Origin: Bradyrhizobium sp. CB3481
GTDB lineage: Bacteria; Pseudomonadota; Alphaproteobacteria; Rhizobiales; Xanthobacteraceae
Reading direction: 5' to 3'
Length of the DNA stretch: 64,000 nt
Assembly: GCF_029714305.1 (NCBI RefSeq)
Contig: NZ_CP121647.1
Location: 2,686,501-2,750,500, forward strand
Shown here: positions 47,401 through 55,322 of the stretch, in pieces
How positions within the stretch are numbered: the stretch's first letter is position 1
Layout: every line of letters begins with the position of its first letter
The notes under the pieces: generated by a model
The model's database searches: none
What the model was told of the DNA's origin: nothing
What the model saw: the letters and a program-made list of their open reading frames with translations, nothing else
Position numbers and translations under genes: made by a program

Positions 47401-50400
47401 GCGCAGTTCGTTGAGCAGGCGAGCATTTTCGATCGCGATCACGGCCTGGGCAGCAAAGTTCTGCACCAGCGCGATCTGCTTTTCGGTGAACGGCCGGACC
47501 TCCTGACGGTAGATGCCGATGGTTCCGACGAGCTGATCCTCCTTGAGCATGGGCACCTGCAGCAGCGTGCGTGCGCCTCCGAGTTCTGCAACGGCGATCA
47601 TGCCCGGATAGCCCTCAAGATAGGCCTCATGCTGCAGGACATCACGGACGTGAACAGGCTGCTTCGTGTCCACGACTTGGCCCAGCGGAAGCTTCGGGTC
47701 GATGCGGATCGGAGTCTGCGCAAGAAATTCGCTGAAGGCGGGAGGCAAATTCCACGCGGCGACGCCGTGAAATTGATCGCCTTTCAATAGGCGCAGCATC
47801 GCAAATTTCGCCTCGCAGAGCCGCCCAGCGTTTTCCAGCATGGTGTGGAACACCGGCTCTGGTTCGCCGGGGGAAGCGCTGATCACCCTGAGTACGTCGG
47901 CGGTGGCGGTCTGCTGCTGCAGTGATTCCTGCAGATCGCGCGTCTTCGCCTGGACCTCGTCGAACAAACGAACATTTTCGATGGCGATGACGGCCTGGTC
48001 GGCGAACATCTGCAATAAGCGGGTATGCTGCTCGCCGAATGGGCCGGGCGCGACACGGGTGACGGTGATAATGCCGACGGCCTCGCCTTCGTTCATCAGC
48101 GGCGCGAACAGCATGCTGCGGTAGCCGCGCGCGCGTGCGATGTCGCGCGCCGCCGGTTCGAGATCGGTATCGGGCAATTCCGCGGGCGCGCCATCGCGCG
48201 TCAGGTGGTAGGGCGGAAACTCGGCGAGTGTAACCGGGAATGAAGACTGCAGGACTGCGTCGCCTTCTGCATCTGTTGGTGTGAAGGCCGCGAGATGAAT
48301 CTGGCCGTCGACATAACGGAACACCGCGGCCGAAAAGCCGCCGATCAGGCGGTTGGCACTGTACGCAATCGCGTCGAATACCGGCTGCACGTTCGATGGC
48401 GAGGAGGCGATGACCTTCAGAATGTCGGCCGTGGCGGTCTGCCGCTCCAGCGCCTCGCGCGTCTCATTGAACAGCCGGACGTTCTCGATCGCGATCACGG
48501 CCTGGTCGGCGAAAGTAGCCACGAGATCGATCTGCTTCCGCGAAAACGGCTCGACGCGCGTGCGCGCCAGAACGATCACGCCGATCGGTTCGTTTTCGCG
48601 CAGCAACGGCACGCCGAGCGTGGTGCGTTGGCCGGCGAGCGTGGTTGTTTCATGCAGCGTATATTCGGGATCAGCCGCAACATCCACAATCTGGACGGGG
48701 CGCCTTTCGAGCACGGCGCGGCCGGTCACCGTACCCCGGTCGACTGCCAGCGGATGGTTATTGAGAAAGTCGATGTAAGCTTGGGTGTAGCCGACGGCGG
48801 CTCCCGCGCGGTACTCGTCGCCTACGCGGCGCATGATGAAGGCCATATCGGCTTCACAAAGCTGTCCCGCCGAATTCACCAGCGTGTCGAGCACCGGTTG
48901 CAAATCGAAGGTCGAGCGGCTGATGGTCTTGAGCACGTCGCCGACCGCCGTCTGCTGCCGCAGCGATTCCGTGAGATCGCGCGTCTTGGCCTGCACCTCC
49001 TCGAACAGCCGGGTATTCTTGATGGCGATTACGGCCTGGTCGGCGAAGGTTTGCAGCAATTGAATATGATGCGGCTCGAATGTCCCAGGCTCCTTGCGGG
49101 TGACGGTGATGGCGCCGATCGGACCTTCGTCGCTGTTCATGGGCACGAGCACCATGGAGCGAAAGCCGCGCGCTCGTGCCATGGCCATGGCCGCCGGCGG
49201 TACGCGCGATTCGCGCTCCATGTCGAAAACCTGGGCGACCTCACCGCCGCGGACCAGCTCGAAGAGCGGATAGTCCGCCAGCCGACGCGGGTACAACGCC
49301 CTAAGGGCGGCATCAGCCTCGGGGTTAACTGGGGTGATCGCTCCCAGCTCGACCCTGTCGCCGACGTACATCGACACGGTCGCAGAGTGGCCGCCGACCA
49401 ATTGGATTGATCGCGCCGCGATTGCCTCGAACACCGGTTGCAGGTCGGATGGTGAAGAGGCAATGACCTTCAGGATGTCCGCCGTCGCTGTTTGGCGTTC
49501 GAGCGCTTCCTGCGTCTCCTTGAAAAGCCGCGCGTTCTCGATGGCTATCACTGCCTGGTCGGCGAAGGTCTGCAGCAGCGTCAGTTCCTTGTCACTGAAC
49601 CCGCCTTTGTTCCGCGACGCGCCGATTGCGCCGATGCCGCGCCCGTTCGACACCATCGGCGCGTAGGCCATGGACTCGTATCCTGCGAGTTGGGCAACCC
49701 GTCGCACCGTGCGCGTAAGCTGAGGATCGTTAGCAACGTCGGAGTAATGCACCGCGCGCCGCTCGCGAATGGCGCGACCTGCAGGAGATTTGTCCAAAGG
49801 GGCAGGAAAGCTCGCCGCCACGGCGTCGTGTTGCTTGCCGACATAGGCGCCGAGTGTGATGGTGTCTTCGCCATCGAGCAGCAGCACAGCCGTCTCGTCG
49901 CTGCCGAACAGATGCTTGCAACTGTCAAGAATCTTGTCGAACACCGGTTGAGCGTCGGCCACGGAGCTGCTGATCACGCGCAGGATGTCGGAAGAGGCCT
50001 TCTGTTGCTCCAGCGCTTCCTTGGTCTCGTTGAACAGCCGAGTGTTCTCGATCGCAATCACCGCCTGGTCGGCGAAGGTCTGCAGCAATTGCACGAAGTG
50101 GTCTGAGAACGGACCGGGTTCTACCCGGGTGACACTGATCAAGCCGATCGGCGTACCTTCGCGCAGCAGCGGAGTAAGGAGCATGCTGCGAAAACCGCGT
50201 GCCCGCGCGATGTCTCTAATGTCGTCGGACAGGGCTTCCGTATCCGCGGCCTGCACAGTTCGCCCGGCCTGTACCATCGCAAATGACTGGAAATCGGCAA
50301 TCGGACGCGGGAATGAATTCTTCATTATCACGTCGGCCGCCGGGTTCGTCGGCGTGATGGCCTGCAGGTGGGCAGTCCCGTCAATGAAACGAAACACCGC

Positions 50401-52242
50401 GGCTGAGAAGCCGCCGAGAAGCCGCTTCGCGCTTCCGACAATCGCCTCGAACACCGGTAGGACGTCGGAAGGAGACGACGCGATGACTTTCAATATCTCC
50501 GCGGTCGCGGTCTGCCGCTCCAGCGCTTCCTTGGTTTCATTGAATAGCCGCACATTTTCGATCGCGATCACCGCCTGAGCGGCAAAGGTTTGCAGCAACT
50601 GTACATGATGCGACGCGAAGGCGCCGGGCGCTTCGCGCGTCACGCTGATCATGCCGACCGGCGCGCCGCGGTTCATCAGCGGCGTGAACAGCACGCTGCG
50701 AAAACCGCGCAGCCGGGCCAATTCCCGGTTTGCCTCCGGCACCGCTTCGGCCTCGGTGTCGGAAAACTGGATAGTCTCGCCATTGCGAACCAGGGCAAAG
50801 GTTGGGAATTCCGCGAGCTTGCGCGGGAAGGAGGCTTTCAACGCTTCATCGGCTTCGGGACTCGTCGGCGTGTAGGCGACGAGATGGAGTTCATCGCCGA
50901 CAAAATGCAGCACGGTGGTCGAGAACCCGCCGAGCAATTGCTTGGCGTTCGAGGCGATGGCCTCGAACACCGGCTGGATGTCTGCAGGTGAAGAGGCGAT
51001 CACTTTCAGGATTTCGGCCGTTGCGGTTTGCCGCTCCAATGCCTCGCGCGTCTCGTTGAACAGCCGTACGTTCTGAATAGCAATCACAGCCTGATCGGCA
51101 AAGATTTCCAGCAGCCGGATCTGGCTGTCGGAAAACAGACCGGGGTCGCTCCTTGCCACGAAAATTGCGCCAACGACCTCGCCTTTGTGATGCATGGGCA
51201 CGCCAAGACAGTTCCGGTACCCGGTCTGTGCGGCGAGACCCTTATTGTCGTAGGTGGTATCGGCGAGTACGTCGCCAATGTGAACGACGGTCCCGGACTT
51301 GATGGTCCGCGCGGTAACGGTCTGGCGATCAAGCGGCATCGGGAAGTGCGCGCGAAAGAGCTCGACGCCCTCTCTGCTGATTCCACGAATACCGGCGACC
51401 CTGATGAGGTCGCCATCGAGAACGGAAATAACGCTGATTTCCGCGTTGCACAGCTTCTCGGCACGCTCGCCAATGACGTCAAACACCGGCCCGGCGTCGG
51501 TCGGAGACCGGCTGATCACATTCAGTACGTCGGCTGTCGCCGTTTGACGCTCCAGCGTCTCCCTGGTTTCGTTGAACAGCCGCACGTTCTGGATGGCAAT
51601 GACTGCCTGGTCCGCGAAGCTGTTCAGCAGTTCGCACTCCTTGTCGGTAAATGGCACCATGGACGAGCGGCCCACGAAAATCGTGCCGATCGCCTTGTCT
51701 TCCCAGAGCATGGGGGCAATGGCCATCGAATAATTTTGTCCAATCCGGCGGGCCGTCTCGCGCAGCTTGATCGGCATGTCGGGATCGTTCTGGACGTCGG
51801 CAGAACGCACCAGCTTCCGCTCGCGGATCGCAAGCTCGCTTGCCGTTCCTTCAACGGGAATTGGAAACCGCTCGCGCGCGGCCTCGGCGCTTGCGCCACG
51901 CGCGGCCGCAATCCGCAGCAGGCCGTCATCGTCGGTGAGAAAGATCAGGCTCTCTTCGCCGTCAAAGAGATGCTTGATGCTGGAGAGGATGCTTTCGAAT
52001 ACCGGGTTGGTATCGGCCACCGAACTGTTGATGACGCTGAGGATGCCGGTGGAAGCCTTCTGCTGCTCATGCGCCAGGTTCAACTCCCGGCGCAGGTTCG
52101 CATTCTCGGTCTCAAGCTCGACCTGGCGCGCCTTCGCCTCATCGCGTTCGGCGCTGACGGATTCGAGGTGCGATTCCAGCTCGGTGATGGCTGATTCCAG
52201 CTCATCGATCGCGACCGACCTGTGCTCGGGAAGTGTCGCCAT
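44401..52242 (-). CDS. Giant soluble histidine kinase with 13 tandem GAF domains
   Basis: This 2613-residue protein has no membrane helix. A coiled coil (residues 12-63) is followed by 13 GAF domains, at about 62-226, 235-396, 408-569, 580-739, 750-909, 920-1080, 1100-1258, 1270-1428, 1446-1610, 1630-1785, 1806-1961, 1981-2138 and 2158-2321. Each ends in a signalling helix with AVIAIxNxRL and a short coiled linker. The kinase is HisKA GIAHEIKNPLNF (His2363) plus HATPase with N-box LNLVSNGFHAV, G1 RDNGTGIP and G2 GTGLGLSM. GAF domains bind small ligands or cofactors; none shows a recognisable chromophore or cyclic-nucleotide motif. It is the first gene of the operon with the two response regulators. 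Confidence 0.95.
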   Translation of the reverse strand: MATLPEHRSVAIDELESAITELESHLESVSAERDEAKARQVELETENANLRRELNLAHEQQKASTGILSVINSSVADTNPVFESILSSIKHLFDGEESLIFLTDDDGLLRIAAARGASAEAARERFPIPVEGTASELAIRERKLVRSADVQNDPDMPIKLRETARRIGQNYSMAIAPMLWEDKAIGTIFVGRSSMVPFTDKECELLNSFADQAVIAIQNVRLFNETRETLERQTATADVLNVISRSPTDAGPVFDVIGERAEKLCNAEISVISVLDGDLIRVAGIRGISREGVELFRAHFPMPLDRQTVTARTIKSGTVVHIGDVLADTTYDNKGLAAQTGYRNCLGVPMHHKGEVVGAIFVARSDPGLFSDSQIRLLEIFADQAVIAIQNVRLFNETREALERQTATAEILKVIASSPADIQPVFEAIASNAKQLLGGFSTTVLHFVGDELHLVAYTPTSPEADEALKASFPRKLAEFPTFALVRNGETIQFSDTEAEAVPEANRELARLRGFRSVLFTPLMNRGAPVGMISVTREAPGAFASHHVQLLQTFAAQAVIAIENVRLFNETKEALERQTATAEILKVIASSPSDVLPVFEAIVGSAKRLLGGFSAAVFRFIDGTAHLQAITPTNPAADVIMKNSFPRPIADFQSFAMVQAGRTVQAADTEALSDDIRDIARARGFRSMLLTPLLREGTPIGLISVTRVEPGPFSDHFVQLLQTFADQAVIAIENTRLFNETKEALEQQKASSDILRVISSSVADAQPVFDKILDSCKHLFGSDETAVLLLDGEDTITLGAYVGKQHDAVAASFPAPLDKSPAGRAIRERRAVHYSDVANDPQLTRTVRRVAQLAGYESMAYAPMVSNGRGIGAIGASRNKGGFSDKELTLLQTFADQAVIAIENARLFKETQEALERQTATADILKVIASSPSDLQPVFEAIAARSIQLVGGHSATVSMYVGDRVELGAITPVNPEADAALRALYPRRLADYPLFELVRGGEVAQVFDMERESRVPPAAMAMARARGFRSMVLVPMNSDEGPIGAITVTRKEPGTFEPHHIQLLQTFADQAVIAIKNTRLFEEVQAKTRDLTESLRQQTAVGDVLKTISRSTFDLQPVLDTLVNSAGQLCEADMAFIMRRVGDEYRAGAAVGYTQAYIDFLNNHPLAVDRGTVTGRAVLERRPVQIVDVAADPEYTLHETTTLAGQRTTLGVPLLRENEPIGVIVLARTRVEPFSRKQIDLVATFADQAVIAIENVRLFNETREALERQTATADILKVIASSPSNVQPVFDAIAYSANRLIGGFSAAVFRYVDGQIHLAAFTPTDAEGDAVLQSSFPVTLAEFPPYHLTRDGAPAELPDTDLEPAARDIARARGYRSMLFAPLMNEGEAVGIITVTRVAPGPFGEQHTRLLQMFADQAVIAIENVRLFDEVQAKTRDLQESLQQQTATADVLRVISASPGEPEPVFHTMLENAGRLCEAKFAMLRLLKGDQFHGVAAWNLPPAFSEFLAQTPIRIDPKLPLGQVVDTKQPVHVRDVLQHEAYLEGYPGMIAVAELGGARTLLQVPMLKEDQLVGTIGIYRQEVRPFTEKQIALVQNFAAQAVIAIENARLLNELRQRTEDLSEALTYQTGSANILKVIASSPTDVGPVLKAIVESACDLCEAYDCIAFLRDGDYLRFSAHHGPIPMDFDKWPINRKWVTGRAFVDQRPVHVYDLMAEGDEFPDGRDMSSRMGHRTMVAVPLLREGESIGAIILRRTEVNPFSDKQVNLLQTFADQAVIAIGNVRLFEEVQAKTRDLTESLQQQTATGDVLKVIASSPTDVQPALQAIVESACAFCDAYDAGVLLKIGNDLHFSAHHGPIPTGQEPRPISREWVVGRSVVDKVPVQVPDFEAPEAGEFPEGQRQSREQGHRCTLSVPLLREGEAIGALALRRLEPVAFSDKQIALLETFADQAVIAIGNVRLFEEVQAKTRDLTEALTHQTGSANILKVIASSPTDVGPVLNAIVESACELCDANDAIVFLREGDRLGYKAHHGPIPVVFGENRAINRGYVAGRSMVDKIPVHVSDVFSEEAADFPESRELSRRDGIRSILCVPMLRENESIGAILLRRTEVHPFTDKQVALLQTFANQAVIAIGNVRLFEEVQASTRELTESLEQQTATSEVLHAISSSQGDLAPVFDAMLGKAMQLCGANFGVLNTYDGSHFHTAATYGLPPAYDEFRRRQPLDYGPGTAPALLLQGEPHVEILHLIDSEAYRRGDPNRRALVDIGGARSLLAVPLLKDERVVGNVMIFRQEDSPFSEKQIALLKQFAAQAVIAIENARLLNELRQRTSDLSKSLDDLRTAQDRLVQTEKLASLGQLTAGIAHEIKNPLNFVNNFAALSAELTEELNDILKPTELAGKVRTEVDELTGLLKGNLEKVVQHGRRADSIVKNMLLHSREGGGEHRPSDINALVDESLNLAYHGARAEKPGFNVTLERDFDLAAGQIDVFPQEITRVILNLVSNGFHAVTKRNKEGGEPGFEPTLRASTKNLGDAVEIRIRDNGTGIPLEVREKMFNPFFTTKPAGEGTGLGLSMSHDIIVKQHGGTIDVNTEQGHFTEFRIVLPRTSNFAENSRG

Positions 52243-52585
52243 TCCAGCTATTCCTGCCCGGAGCGCGAGGCATGGTCCTCGCGTCGCGGTTCCATCCTCC
52301 GGATTATTTCATTCCGGAAGCCTTAGAGCCAGCGGCCATAGCGGCCTTTAGGTGGCGTTCGGGCGCTCACGTTTCAGGGGTGCCCCAACCGTGCAGCCCA
52401 AGGCCTGCGCCGCCCTGTGCATCATCCTCCATGGAGGAGCGACCGCTCGCCAGCCCCTCGACGCCAGCGGAGAGGGCGGAGTATGCGGAGTATTATGTTA
52501 CCTCAATCTGCGGCTTTTCGTACTTTGCATGGGGTTGTTTTCGCGATTTTGTCTTCGGCCATCCGGCGCACCGCCGAGGACGGGT
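52243..52585. other. Region upstream of the giant kinase gene
   Basis: Between the kinase start and the glutamine amidotransferase stop. It contains the MFS fragment and otherwise no gene; the kinase operon promoter must lie in the first 150 bases, where I see no known consensus. Confidence 0.4.
52402..52490 (+). pseudogene. Diverged fragment of an MFS gene 3' end (copy 2)
   Basis: GGCCTGCGCC onward repeats the last 82 bases of the MFS gene at 42678-42759, at roughly 88 percent identity by eye. In one frame it still encodes MEERPLASPSTPAERAE, matching MEERPLAGPSTPAEMAE of the MFS C-terminus, but the frame is broken upstream and the stop is lost. It lies just upstream of the giant kinase gene, in the same orientation as the intact MFS gene. 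Confidence 0.8.
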
Positions 52586-53296
52586 CTAGGCTGAGCGGGT
52601 GAGAAACTGCGTGATCGCGCCGCCGAGACGCGCGCTCTCGAGCGGTTCGGCGAGCGAGGCTTGCGCCGATGTCACGACGCGATCGGGCGCATCGCCCTTG
52701 CTGCGCGCCATCTCGCAGCAGGCGAGCGCAAAGCCGACCGAGAATTCCGGATGCGGCTGCACCGATAGCGTCCGGCCGCTGCTATAGAGCAGCCCGGCAT
52801 AGGGCGTGAAGTCCGAGGACAGGATGGTCATGGCGCCGTCCGGCGGCGTGATGACCTGGTCCTGGTGCGAGCAGGCGATGGCGATCTGCGTGCCGTCGAT
52901 CACGCCGTTGCCGGGCGCGACCTCGTAGACGTGCCGCCCGAGGCCCCAGCCTTTCTCCGATTTGCGCACCACACCTCCCAGCGCCTGCGCGATCAATTGA
53001 TGGCCGAAGCAGACCCCAACCATCGGCACCCCGGCCGCATGCGCCGTACGCACGAACTGCTCGAGCGGGGCGATCCACTCGACATCGTCATAGACGCCGG
53101 CCGCGGAGCCGGTGACGAGGATCGCCTCCAGCCGATCGGTATCGGGCAGCGCCTCGCCTTCGGGAAGGCTCACGGTATCGAAGGTGACGGTCGCGTCGGC
53201 GGCACCGATCATCCGCTCGAACATCTGCGGATAGGAACCATGGAGTTCGCGGTTTTTGGGGCTGACCAGCCCGGTTTCGATGATGGTGACGCGCAT
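52586..53296 (-). CDS. Class I glutamine amidotransferase-like protein
   Basis: This 236-residue protein has the class I GATase triad: nucleophile Cys96 in VGVCFGHQLIAQALGG, and His182 and Glu184 in VQPHPEFS. It resembles the free-standing GMP synthase-like GATases (YfeJ-type) that hydrolyse glutamine or gamma-glutamyl compounds. The start is ATG at 53296, giving MRVTIIETGLVSPKNR. It lies 24 bases downstream of the TPP-enzyme gene in the same direction, so the two probably form an operon; the biochemical link is not evident. Confidence 0.9.
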   Translation of the reverse strand: MRVTIIETGLVSPKNRELHGSYPQMFERMIGAADATVTFDTVSLPEGEALPDTDRLEAILVTGSAAGVYDDVEWIAPLEQFVRTAHAAGVPMVGVCFGHQLIAQALGGVVRKSEKGWGLGRHVYEVAPGNGVIDGTQIAIACSHQDQVITPPDGAMTILSSDFTPYAGLLYSSGRTLSVQPHPEFSVGFALACCEMARSKGDAPDRVVTSAQASLAEPLESARLGGAITQFLTRSA

Positions 53297-53320
53297 CGGC
53301 GATGACCTGCTGCGTTGGCC

Positions 53321-54955
53321 TTAAGTCCCCGGCCTCGACACCTCGGTCTCCTTGCTGGTGATGAACTCCAGCAGCACCGGCACGCCTTCCTGGGTCTTTT
53401 GGATGCCGCGCTTGATGGCGGGGATGATGTCTTCCGGCTTCGTCACCCGCTCGCCATAGCCGCCGAACGCTCGCGCCATCGCGGCGTAGTCGCCGGAAAT
53501 ATCGGTCGAGCGGTATTTCTCCGTCGAGATCGGCATCACCTTCAATTCGATCGCCATGGAGAAGTTGTTGAGCAGGATCGACATGATCGGGATGCGCTCG
53601 CGCACCGCGGTCTCGAAATCCATGCCGGTGAAGCCGATCGCGGCATCGCCCCAGACGTTGATGCAGAGCTTGTCAGGCTTTGCCAGCTTGGCGCCCATCG
53701 CAAGCCCGAGGCCGTAGCCGAGCTGCGTGGTCTTGCCCCAGCCGATATAGGACAGCGGCTCGACCGATTTCCAGAACGGGGACAGCTGATCGCGCGGGCT
53801 GCCGGCATCATGGGTGATGATGGTGTTGTGGATGTCGACCGTGTGCTGCAGATCCCACAGCACGCGATAGGGGTTGAGCGGCGCATCATTGTGCGTCAGC
53901 TTCGGCAGCCACTTTGCCAGCCACTCCTTGTGCAAGGCGGCGATTTCGGCGGCGACCCCTGTCGCATCGCGATCCGCGGTGACGGTCTTGCCAATCTCTT
54001 CCAGCAGTGCATCCAGCACCAGCGCGGCATCGCCGACCAGGCCGACTTTCGCCTCGACATCCTTGTTGAGATGGTTGGGATCGAGCGTCGAATGGATGAT
54101 GGTCTTGCCCTTCGGCATGGCGGTGCCGAACGATGTCTCGGTAAAGGAGCAGCCGATGCCGAAGATGACGTCGGCTTCCCCTAAGAATTTCGGCACCGCG
54201 CGCGGCACCGCAAGGCCGCCCGATCCGAGCGACAGTGGATGCGTCTCGGGAAACGACGACTTGCCGCCCAGACTGGTCGTGACGGGGATGGCAAGGCGTT
54301 CGGCCAGCCGCTTGAGCTGCGGCCAGGCTTTTGCGTAGTGCACGCCCTGGCCGGCATAGATCACCGGGCGCTTGGCGGCGACGAGGAGGGCGGCCGCCTC
54401 CTTCACATGGACGGGGTCGGCGCCGTAGCGGGTGCGCAGCACCGGCGTGTAGTTTAAGGGTTCCGGCACCTCCTCGTTCCACATGTCGGCAGGGATTTCG
54501 ACGATCACCGGTCCGCCGCGGCCGTTCTTCAGCTTGGTGAAGGCCCGGCGGAAGATGTTGCAGACCTCAGTTGCGATGTTGATCGGCTCGGACGATTTCG
54601 AGAACGCCTTCATCGCCTGGCTGGAATTGAAGTTCGGGTCGATATTGGCAAGCCGGCGCGCATAGCCCATCGGCAGCACCAGCACGGGCACGGATTCGCC
54701 GTAGCATTGCGCCACGCCGCCCATCGCATTTTCGGCGCCGGGTCCGTGCTGCATGCAGAACGCGCCAATCGAGCGGCCGGAAGTGACGCGTGAGATCGCG
54801 TCCGCCATGTGAACGCCGATGCGCTCCTGGCGCACCATCACCGGGCGGATCTCGGCATTGGCGGCGTATTCGATCAGGTGATTGACCGGATAGCCGCAGA
54901 GGATTTCGATTCCCTCCCGCTTCATGATTTCCGCGATGGCGGCGCCGAGCTTCAT
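53321..54955 (-). CDS. Thiamine-pyrophosphate enzyme, acetolactate synthase-like
   Basis: This 544-residue enzyme has the three-domain fold of the acetolactate synthase/benzoylformate decarboxylase family. The N-terminal domain has the catalytic Glu in VRQERIGVHMADA and QHGPGAENAMGG; the central domain begins near residue 190; the C-terminal domain has the TPP/Mg motif GDAAIGFTGM ... LLNN. It lacks an adjacent regulatory subunit, so it is probably a decarboxylase, carboligase or sulfoacetaldehyde-type enzyme rather than biosynthetic AHAS. The start at 54955 is preferred, with GGGGAGAG upstream; the longer frame adds sequence without family resemblance. Confidence 0.88.
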   Translation of the reverse strand: MKLGAAIAEIMKREGIEILCGYPVNHLIEYAANAEIRPVMVRQERIGVHMADAISRVTSGRSIGAFCMQHGPGAENAMGGVAQCYGESVPVLVLPMGYARRLANIDPNFNSSQAMKAFSKSSEPINIATEVCNIFRRAFTKLKNGRGGPVIVEIPADMWNEEVPEPLNYTPVLRTRYGADPVHVKEAAALLVAAKRPVIYAGQGVHYAKAWPQLKRLAERLAIPVTTSLGGKSSFPETHPLSLGSGGLAVPRAVPKFLGEADVIFGIGCSFTETSFGTAMPKGKTIIHSTLDPNHLNKDVEAKVGLVGDAALVLDALLEEIGKTVTADRDATGVAAEIAALHKEWLAKWLPKLTHNDAPLNPYRVLWDLQHTVDIHNTIITHDAGSPRDQLSPFWKSVEPLSYIGWGKTTQLGYGLGLAMGAKLAKPDKLCINVWGDAAIGFTGMDFETAVRERIPIMSILLNNFSMAIELKVMPISTEKYRSTDISGDYAAMARAFGGYGERVTKPEDIIPAIKRGIQKTQEGVPVLLEFITSKETEVSRPGT

Positions 54956-55322
54956 GACGGTCTCTCCCCCTGATCGGCAAGCCGGTTCGATCCGGCCCAT
55001 TGCCGACAGTTGGAGCAGGATTTTACCGTGCGGTAAAGCGCGCCCGGCGCGTGCGCGCGGAAGTGCTGATATGCGTTTGGCCGCGCGAACGGCTCTCCAG
55101 GCAGAAATACCGGGGGCAGGGCAGTGGAGAATTTTCTTGCTCCCGAGACGTCGCGCGCAAAACGAAATTAGAGGTTTTGCCTCGGCGCGCTGACCCGCCG
55201 TGGCGAAAACATCACAGCCGCGGTCCAAGTGTCGCGGCATCACAAGCTTGTCATTCCAGATAACGATTTTTGGATTACCTGTGTCGCATGCAACTGCATG
55301 AATCGCGGGACAGGAGACTTTA
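54956..55322. other. Divergent promoter region of TPP enzyme and porin
   Basis: 367 bases with a candidate operator (55022-55037) near the TPP-enzyme side and an AT-rich stretch (about 55240-55320) before the porin. A CATGCA/TGCATG palindrome lies around 55288-55301 near the porin ribosome site (GGAG). Confidence 0.45.
55022..55037. promoter_or_regulatory. Perfect inverted repeat, candidate operator
   Basis: TTTACCGTGCGGTAAA is a perfect 7-bp inverted repeat with a 2-base centre, 67 bases upstream of the TPP-enzyme ATG. The size and symmetry fit a TetR- or GntR-type site. No regulator gene is adjacent. Confidence 0.5.

Noticed and set aside
51028..52194. 388-codon frame antisense to the giant kinase
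   Set aside because: Overlaps conserved GAF domains entirely; several similar frames recur periodically because the GAF units repeat.
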